NCBI GenBank assembly: GCA_030666985.1
Contig: DAOUWT010000078.1
Location: forward strand, 1-9,944
DNA: 9,944 bases
From: Chloroflexota bacterium
Lineage (GTDB): Bacteria; Chloroflexota; Anaerolineae; Anaerolineales; UBA11858
Direction of reading: 5' to 3'
The notes under the pieces are model-generated. The model saw only the letters and a list, made by a program, of their open reading frames with translations. It was not told the origin of the DNA and searched no databases. Every line of letters begins with the position of its first letter. The stretch's first letter is position 1. Shown piece after piece: positions 5,627 through 9,944 of the stretch. The position numbers and the translations under genes are program-made.

Positions 5627-8452
5627 ATGAGAATCCGCCAGCGTTTATTCCAGGTTTTGATCCTGGTCTGCCTCCTTGCAACTCTCAGCGCACCTGAGAA
5701 CGCAAAGAGCGCTACATCACATACCCCGCAAGAACAGGCCCAAGGCCTTTTGGAGGAAATGACACCAGAAGAGAAAGTGGGGCAACTTTTCCTGGTGACC
5801 TTTTCTGGTACCGATCTTAACCCTGACTTACCCATTTACCAGCTTATTACCCAATACCACATTGGCGGGGTGATCCTCAGCCGCGCGAACGGCAACATTC
5901 CCGAAGAAGAGGGTGTCGAAGGCATAAGGGGTTTAACAAATAAGCTCCAAGAGATTGAATACAACAATTCGTATGAAGAACAAGACATGCCTGCCGAAAC
6001 TTCTCCCCCGGCTTATATCCCCTTATTCGTTGGGCTTTCACAAGAAGGAGATAATTCTGTTCATACACAAATCATGGGTGAAGTAAGTCCCCTCCCCAGC
6101 CAAATGGCAATTGGAGCCACTTGGAATCCTGACCTCGCTAAGCAAGTGGGAGATGTGGCAGGCCGGGAACTTTCCCTATTAGGCGTTAACCTATTACTTG
6201 GGCCTTCTTTGGATGTCTTAGAAACCCCCCACCCCGGAGAGCCAAGCGATTTAGGAGTGAGAATCTTCGGGGGGGATCCCTACTGGGTAGGACGGATGGG
6301 GCAAGCCTATATAGAAGGCGTCCATGAAGGTAGTCAAAATCAAATTCTAGTCGTGGGTAAATATTTTCCGGGCCTGGGCAGCGCAGACAGACTCCCCGAA
6401 GAAGAGATTGCCACCGTTCGCAAATCGCTGGAGCAATTACAGCAAATTGAACTGGCCCCTTTCTTTGCGGTGACAGGAAACGCTCCCTCCCCAGAGGCGA
6501 CTGTAGATGGATTGCTAACTTCACACATCAGGTACCAGGGACTCCAAGGCAATATCCGCTCTACGACGCGCCCCATCAGCCTTGATCCCCGGGCCTTCGA
6601 ATTATTAATGGAGTTAGAGCCATTTGGCGTTTGGCGCCAGAACGGGGGGCTGATGATCAGCGACAGCCTGGGAAGCCAGGCCTTGCGCTATTTTTACGAT
6701 CCTGCCGGCGAAACATTCAATGCCCGCCAGGTCGCTCTGGAGGCTTTCTTCGCCGGAAATGACATTTTATACCTGGGAGACTTTGCAGACAGCGGTTTTG
6801 CAGACAGCGGTTTTACAGACAGCGACCTGCCAGATGCTTACACGACAATTACAAATACACTGGAGTTCTTTGCTCAGAAATATGCAGAAGACCAAACATT
6901 TGCGGAGCGAGTAGATCAATCCGTTCTCCGGGTACTAAGCAAAAAATTCACAATGTACACTTACTTTGCTCTCTCGCAAGTATCCCCTACAGCTTCCCTC
7001 TCAGCCTTAGAAGATAAAAGTCAAATCGCCAGCGAAGTTGCCCGCCAGGGGGTAACATTGATCAGCCCAGGTATTTCGGAATTGAATGACACTTTGCCCA
7101 ATCCCCCCACCCGGAACGACTTGATAATCATTATCACGGATAGCTTCGAGAGCGAACCTGGGAGAGGGCCTGGCCTAGATGTAAACGCCCTTCAGGAGTC
7201 TATTCTTCGGCTCTATGGCCCCCAGGCTGGCCAACAAATTGCAGCCTGGAACCTCATTTCCTATACTTATGAAGATATCATTCAGTTCCTTGACTTCCCG
7301 GCCGATTTCGAGGCAATTGCGAAAAACTTCTCGCGGGCAAACTGGATTATCGTGGCTGCCTTGAATACCACGCGCGACCGGCCTTCTTCCCTGGCGTCAC
7401 AGCGTTTGCTCTCAGAACGACAGGATTTGATCAGGGACAAGAAATTGGTAGTTTTCGCATTCAACGCGCCTTATTATCTCGACGCTACTAATATTTCTAA
7501 AATTAACGCCTATTACGGGTTATACAGTAAACTTCCTTCGTTTGTGGATGTTGCAGCCCGCATATTGTTCAAGGAGATTTCGAACCCACCCGGCGATTTA
7601 CCAGTCTCTGTTCCAGGGATTGGATACGATTTGATCTCTGCTACTTCTCCAGACCCTGGGCGAACTTTTTCAATTTACTTGGGAGAGGCCCCTTCGAGAG
7701 AGGAAAACTCTGACCAGCCTGCCGAGACACCGTCCTTTCCGGTGTACAATGTGGGGGATGTGGTCAACCTTCAGACGGGGGTGATACTGGACCACAACGG
7801 GAATCCCATCCCAGACGGGACACCCGTCCAGTTTGTGGCGTCTACCCAAGGGGAAAGCGCTTACCTCCCCTTGGTGGAAACGAAAGATGGCCAAGCCCAA
7901 ACTTCTCTGCTCATAGAAGTCGCAGCAGATGTTCAGGTATATGCCATCAGTTCGCCGGCAGAGTCAGAAATCCTCCAAATCAAAGTTGCGAGCCAAGAAC
8001 AAGAAGTGATAGAGGAAGCAACAGCGCAGCCAACCATTACCCCCACAGCTACACCCACCCTTACCTCCACGCCCAATATGGAAAAAAGAATCACAACTAT
8101 ACAACTCCCTAAAGCAGAACTTACCTGGCTCACCTGGCAGGTTTGGGTGCTGTCGCTGCTGATAATAACTGGATTCAGCCTGGGGGTATATTTATTTGGA
8201 GCTATCTTAGGTCAGGTTCGCTGGGGTCTGAGGTGGGGTTTCTCGGCTTTCATAGGCGGTTTTATGGTCTATAACTACCTGGGGCTGGAACTTCCCGGCA
8301 GCGATTGGCTGACATCAGTTCCTACTCCATCTCCTATGTGGAATATAGTCATAGCCGTGCTCGCAGGTTCAGCCCTGGGATGGGGGATCGCCTTCGTGGT
8401 TCAACAAGCGGAGCGTAGGGGGGCAGTGAGCAGTGAGCAGTCAATGTCGTAA
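5627..8452 (+). CDS. Secreted, membrane-tethered glycoside hydrolase family 3 protein, NagZ-like N-domain with divergent active site
   Basis: A 941-residue envelope protein. Residues 1-28 are a signal peptide (positive start, hydrophobic LFQVLILVCLLATL, then AKSA). Residues about 35-445 form a GH3 N-domain close to beta-N-acetylhexosaminidases: EEKVGQLFLVTFSG (48-61), YHIGGVILSRANG (77-89), GVNLLLGPSLDV (186-197) and GKYFPGLG (244-251). The nucleophile motif GLMISDSLGS (341-350) holds Asp346. Residues about 465-670 are the GH3 C-domain, ending in NPPGDLPVSVPG. An Ig-like domain (about 705-785), a Pro/Thr linker (about 800-817) and three membrane helices (about 836-860, 866-886, 904-925) follow. 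The KHFPGHG and D-x-H acid/base motif of NagZ is changed to KYFPGLG with no nearby His. It is therefore either a hydrolase with another acid/base or a non-catalytic glycan binder. The gene stands alone. Confidence 0.9.
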   Translation: MRIRQRLFQVLILVCLLATLSAPENAKSATSHTPQEQAQGLLEEMTPEEKVGQLFLVTFSGTDLNPDLPIYQLITQYHIGGVILSRANGNIPEEEGVEGIRGLTNKLQEIEYNNSYEEQDMPAETSPPAYIPLFVGLSQEGDNSVHTQIMGEVSPLPSQMAIGATWNPDLAKQVGDVAGRELSLLGVNLLLGPSLDVLETPHPGEPSDLGVRIFGGDPYWVGRMGQAYIEGVHEGSQNQILVVGKYFPGLGSADRLPEEEIATVRKSLEQLQQIELAPFFAVTGNAPSPEATVDGLLTSHIRYQGLQGNIRSTTRPISLDPRAFELLMELEPFGVWRQNGGLMISDSLGSQALRYFYDPAGETFNARQVALEAFFAGNDILYLGDFADSGFADSGFTDSDLPDAYTTITNTLEFFAQKYAEDQTFAERVDQSVLRVLSKKFTMYTYFALSQVSPTASLSALEDKSQIASEVARQGVTLISPGISELNDTLPNPPTRNDLIIIITDSFESEPGRGPGLDVNALQESILRLYGPQAGQQIAAWNLISYTYEDIIQFLDFPADFEAIAKNFSRANWIIVAALNTTRDRPSSLASQRLLSERQDLIRDKKLVVFAFNAPYYLDATNISKINAYYGLYSKLPSFVDVAARILFKEISNPPGDLPVSVPGIGYDLISATSPDPGRTFSIYLGEAPSREENSDQPAETPSFPVYNVGDVVNLQTGVILDHNGNPIPDGTPVQFVASTQGESAYLPLVETKDGQAQTSLLIEVAADVQVYAISSPAESEILQIKVASQEQEVIEEATAQPTITPTATPTLTSTPNMEKRITTIQLPKAELTWLTWQVWVLSLLIITGFSLGVYLFGAILGQVRWGLRWGFSAFIGGFMVYNYLGLELPGSDWLTSVPTPSPMWNIVIAVLAGSALGWGIAFVVQQAERRGAVSSEQSMS
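6782..6826 (+). repeat. 15-bp coding tandem repeat in the GH3 gene
   Basis: TTTGCAGACAGCGGT occurs twice exactly (6782-6796, 6797-6811) and once with three changes (6812-6826). It encodes FADSG-FADSG-FTDSD at residues 386-400, between the nucleophile region and the end of the N-domain. It keeps the reading frame and is probably a surface-exposed loop. Confidence 0.85.
8423..8443 (+). repeat. Heptamer tandem repeat at the 3' end of the GH3 gene
   Basis: GCAGTGA (8423-8429), GCAGTGA (8430-8436) and GCAGTCA (8437-8443) are consecutive 7-base units. They encode most of the last residues, AVSSEQSMS, just before the TAA at 8450-8452, so the repeat extends the protein after its final membrane helix. 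Confidence 0.7.
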
Positions 8453-8520
8453 GTTAGCAAGCTCAAAGTGCCGCACTTCCCCAATTTGCACCTCATTTGC
8501 AGTTCAATAACCAAAATTTA

Positions 8521-8656
8521 TATGTCGTTGCGAGGAAGATGGGCGCTGTTCTTGCGCCTAGCTGACGCGGCAACCTCATGAGTGACTGAGGGATAGGGAG
8601 ATTGCCGCGCCGCTGCCAGAGGCACGCAAAGCGAAACCGCGGCTCGCAATGACATA
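8521..8656. repeat. Palindromic intergenic element, copy 2
   Basis: The ends TATGTCGTTGCGAG (8521-8534) and CTCGCAATGACATA (8643-8656) are inverted repeats with one mismatch. Inside, GCGGCAACCTC (8567-8577) opposes GGGAGATTGCC (8596-8606). These are the same internal words as in the element at 5469-5575, but the arms are longer here (136 bp against 107 bp). It lies between the stop codons of two convergent genes. Confidence 0.75.
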
Positions 8657-8689
8657 AGCAATTGCCTTGAGAGTGGATTTGGGGGAGGG

Positions 8690-8833
8690 CGCTCCGCTGC
8701 GGGGGAGGGTGCCCCACGCGGGGACGGGAGACCAACCCCCAAGCGTGGCACGCACGCCCAAGCGGGGAGCGACCATGGGGCTTGTCGCCACGCCGGGGCG
8801 AGGCTTTACCAATCCCCCAACACGCCCCACGCA
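8690..8833. repeat. G/C-rich dispersed repeat, copy 2
   Basis: The core at 8738-8780 matches 188-230 at about 81 percent. The whole stretch is rich in CGGGG and CCCC blocks and runs up to the kinase stop codon. With the palindromic element it fills the 381-bp gap at 8453-8833. The remaining 8453-8520 holds only a short AAGTGC-C-GCACTT dyad, and no gene is seen. Confidence 0.55.
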
Positions 8834-9823
8834 TCACTTCACCAAAGTAAGCACCAGGCTGACTACCAAAGCCAATAAGGAAAGCCAGGCCAGAGTCATC
8901 TCCCTGGGTGAAGAGAGCAAATCCCACAAATTTGGCGTCGGGAGGGGAGCGTTGGGCTGAGCAGAAGGATCCCATTGTCCCAATAAGGCTTGCTTGAACT
9001 CGGTAACGGTGCGCAAACGTTTATCAGGATGAAGGTTCATTGCCAGTTGGATAGACCTTTCGGTACGCGGGCTGATGTTGGGATTATATTTGCGGAGAGG
9101 TTTGATATGTTCCGACTTCAAAAAACGTTCGCGAGCCTCTTGGGGAGGCTGGTTGCTCAATAGATGATAAAGCGTAGCCCCAAAGGAATACACATCGCTT
9201 CGAACGTCTGTGTGCCCCGTATCGCCCCCGTATTGCTCCAAGGGAGTGTAAAAGGCTGAACCGCGTCCCTGCACCACTGTGACTGTCGTTTCCCCCGAGG
9301 CCAGTATCTTGACCAATCCAAAATCAACTAATTTTATAACCTTATTAGGAGTCAATTTCAGGTTACTGGGCTTGATGTCGCGATGTAGAACGGGAGGGTC
9401 TTGGGCGTGCAAATAACCAAGCGCATCCGCAATTTGTCCCGCCCAACCCAGCACCTCGCGCTCTGAGAGAAATTTTCCCTGGTTTTTGGCCTCCATCATC
9501 AAGGTGCGCAAATCTTTCCCGGGAACAAAGTCCATCACCAAGTAATCTCGATTCTCCACTGAGAAAAAATCCGAGACTTTGGGCAAATTCGGGTGATCCA
9601 GGCGAGCAAGGATTGTGGCCTCCCGCTCGAATTGCTCCCGGGTTTGCTCTAGTATTCTATCTGGGAGGCTGAGATCATAGAAAATGGATTTTAGAGCACA
9701 CAATCGCCCCATAAGGCGCAGATCCTCCGCCAGGTACACGCGGCCCATCCCCCCCTGTCCGATAACCCGGCGGATCTTATAACGTTCATGTAGGATTGCG
9801 TCAGTTTTTAGTGGTTTTAGCAT
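8834..9823 (-). CDS. Membrane-anchored serine/threonine protein kinase (Hanks type)
   Basis: The enzyme phosphorylates Ser/Thr residues of cytoplasmic proteins. Its 329 residues contain a complete kinase domain: the Gly-rich loop IGQGGMGRVY (21-30), ATP-binding Lys45 in CALK, helix-C Glu68 in FEREATIL, the catalytic loop HRDIKPSN (147-154) with Asp149, DFGL (167-170), an activation-segment end GSAFYTPLEQY (188-198), DVYSFG (210-215) and Arg269 in PDKRL. The glycine-rich loop is typical of the bacterial PknB type. A proline-rich stretch (about 287-299) leads to one C-terminal membrane helix (about 309-328), leaving only about one residue outside. There are no PASTA, WD40 or other sensor domains, so any signal must come through a partner. 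The ATG at 9823 fits the family start (ERYKI follows), but a heptamer repeat replaces any Shine-Dalgarno site. Confidence 0.94.
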   Translation of the reverse strand: MLKPLKTDAILHERYKIRRVIGQGGMGRVYLAEDLRLMGRLCALKSIFYDLSLPDRILEQTREQFEREATILARLDHPNLPKVSDFFSVENRDYLVMDFVPGKDLRTLMMEAKNQGKFLSEREVLGWAGQIADALGYLHAQDPPVLHRDIKPSNLKLTPNKVIKLVDFGLVKILASGETTVTVVQGRGSAFYTPLEQYGGDTGHTDVRSDVYSFGATLYHLLSNQPPQEARERFLKSEHIKPLRKYNPNISPRTERSIQLAMNLHPDKRLRTVTEFKQALLGQWDPSAQPNAPLPTPNLWDLLSSPREMTLAWLSLLALVVSLVLTLVK

Positions 9824-9828
9824 GTTTT

Positions 9829-9890
9829 AAGTGGCATGTGGCAAGTGAGCAAGTATGCAAGTGGCAAGTGGCAAGTGGCAAGTGGCAAGT
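9829..9890 (-). repeat. Heptamer tandem repeat (AAGTGGC) upstream of the kinase start
   Basis: On the + strand, AAGTGGC repeats four times exactly (9859-9886), after AAGTGGC, ATGTGGC, AAGTGAGC and AAGTATGC (9829-9858), and ends with a partial AAGT. It begins 6 bases before the kinase ATG (complement at 9821-9823), so it would form most of the mRNA leader. The repeat is exact on one side and decayed on the other. Confidence 0.85.
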
Positions 9891-9901
9891 CCTCATTACA
9901 T

Positions 9902-9929
9902 ATTATAATATAGATGGTAGATATTTGAA
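9902..9929 (-). promoter_or_regulatory. Possible promoter of the kinase gene
   Basis: On the minus strand, TTCAAA (9924-9929, four of six matches) is followed after 16 bp by a perfect TATAAT (9902-9907). Transcription would start near 9895, so the leader of about 70 bases would consist mainly of the heptamer repeat. The A/T-rich box is near-palindromic and could serve the other strand too. Confidence 0.45.
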
Positions 9930-9944
9930 CCCTTTGTCGGTACA

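Noticed and set aside
8493..8975. Open frames on both strands between the GH3 and kinase genes
   Set aside because: They consist of the palindromic element and the G/C-rich repeat, with low-complexity peptides (PRLGV, RGAPS), and run into the kinase gene.
9829..9890. Possible CRISPR array from the regular repeats near the right end
   Set aside because: The units are 7 bp and contiguous with no spacers, and no cas gene is present.

Overview
The window looks like ordinary chromosome from a free-living bacterium, most likely of phylum Chloroflexota (Anaerolineae-like). This is an inference from three things: a membrane-tethered family 3 glycosidase, an orphan winged-helix/AAA+ ATPase and a short Ser/Thr kinase with a C-terminal anchor; intergenic spaces full of G/C-rich and palindromic repeats; and -10 boxes of TATAAT type. 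No rRNA, tRNA, CRISPR array, transposase, integrase or phage gene was seen.

Layout: positions 1-64 hold what looks like the last 20 codons of an upstream gene, followed by a diverged tandem copy of the same stretch (88-135). Positions 140-383 hold a G/C-rich dispersed repeat and two strong hairpins. recJ (402-2081, +) meets a family 2 glycosyltransferase gene (2221-2904, -) tail to tail across a G/C-rich tandem repeat. The glycosyltransferase gene is divergent from an AAA+ ATPase gene (3106-4428, +). Between their promoters lies a 46-bp imperfect palindrome, and the glycosyltransferase promoter appears to make a leaderless mRNA. Next on the + strand come a glycerophosphodiester phosphodiesterase gene (4666-5463) and a long secreted, membrane-tethered GH3-family protein gene (5627-8452). 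A Ser/Thr protein kinase gene (8834-9823, -) faces them, and its upstream region is a heptanucleotide tandem repeat.

How the genes work together: every gene is separated from its neighbour by 120-380 bp of non-coding, often repetitive DNA, so these look like single transcription units rather than an operon. RecJ serves DNA repair. The glycosyltransferase, phosphodiesterase and GH3 protein are plausibly envelope-related (lipid-linked sugars, phospholipid head groups, surface glycans). The kinase and ATPase are regulatory or remodelling proteins with no visible partner. No shared pathway can be proved from the sequence.

The most unusual content is intergenic: (i) four short tandem repeats, all built on a period near 7 but with different words, abutting gene starts or ends; (ii) a pair of related palindromic elements with TGTCRTTGCGAG-like ends, one of which seems to supply a -35 box; (iii) a GH3 protein that keeps its nucleophile motif but not the usual acid/base motif. 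I found no convincing multi-gene novel system.
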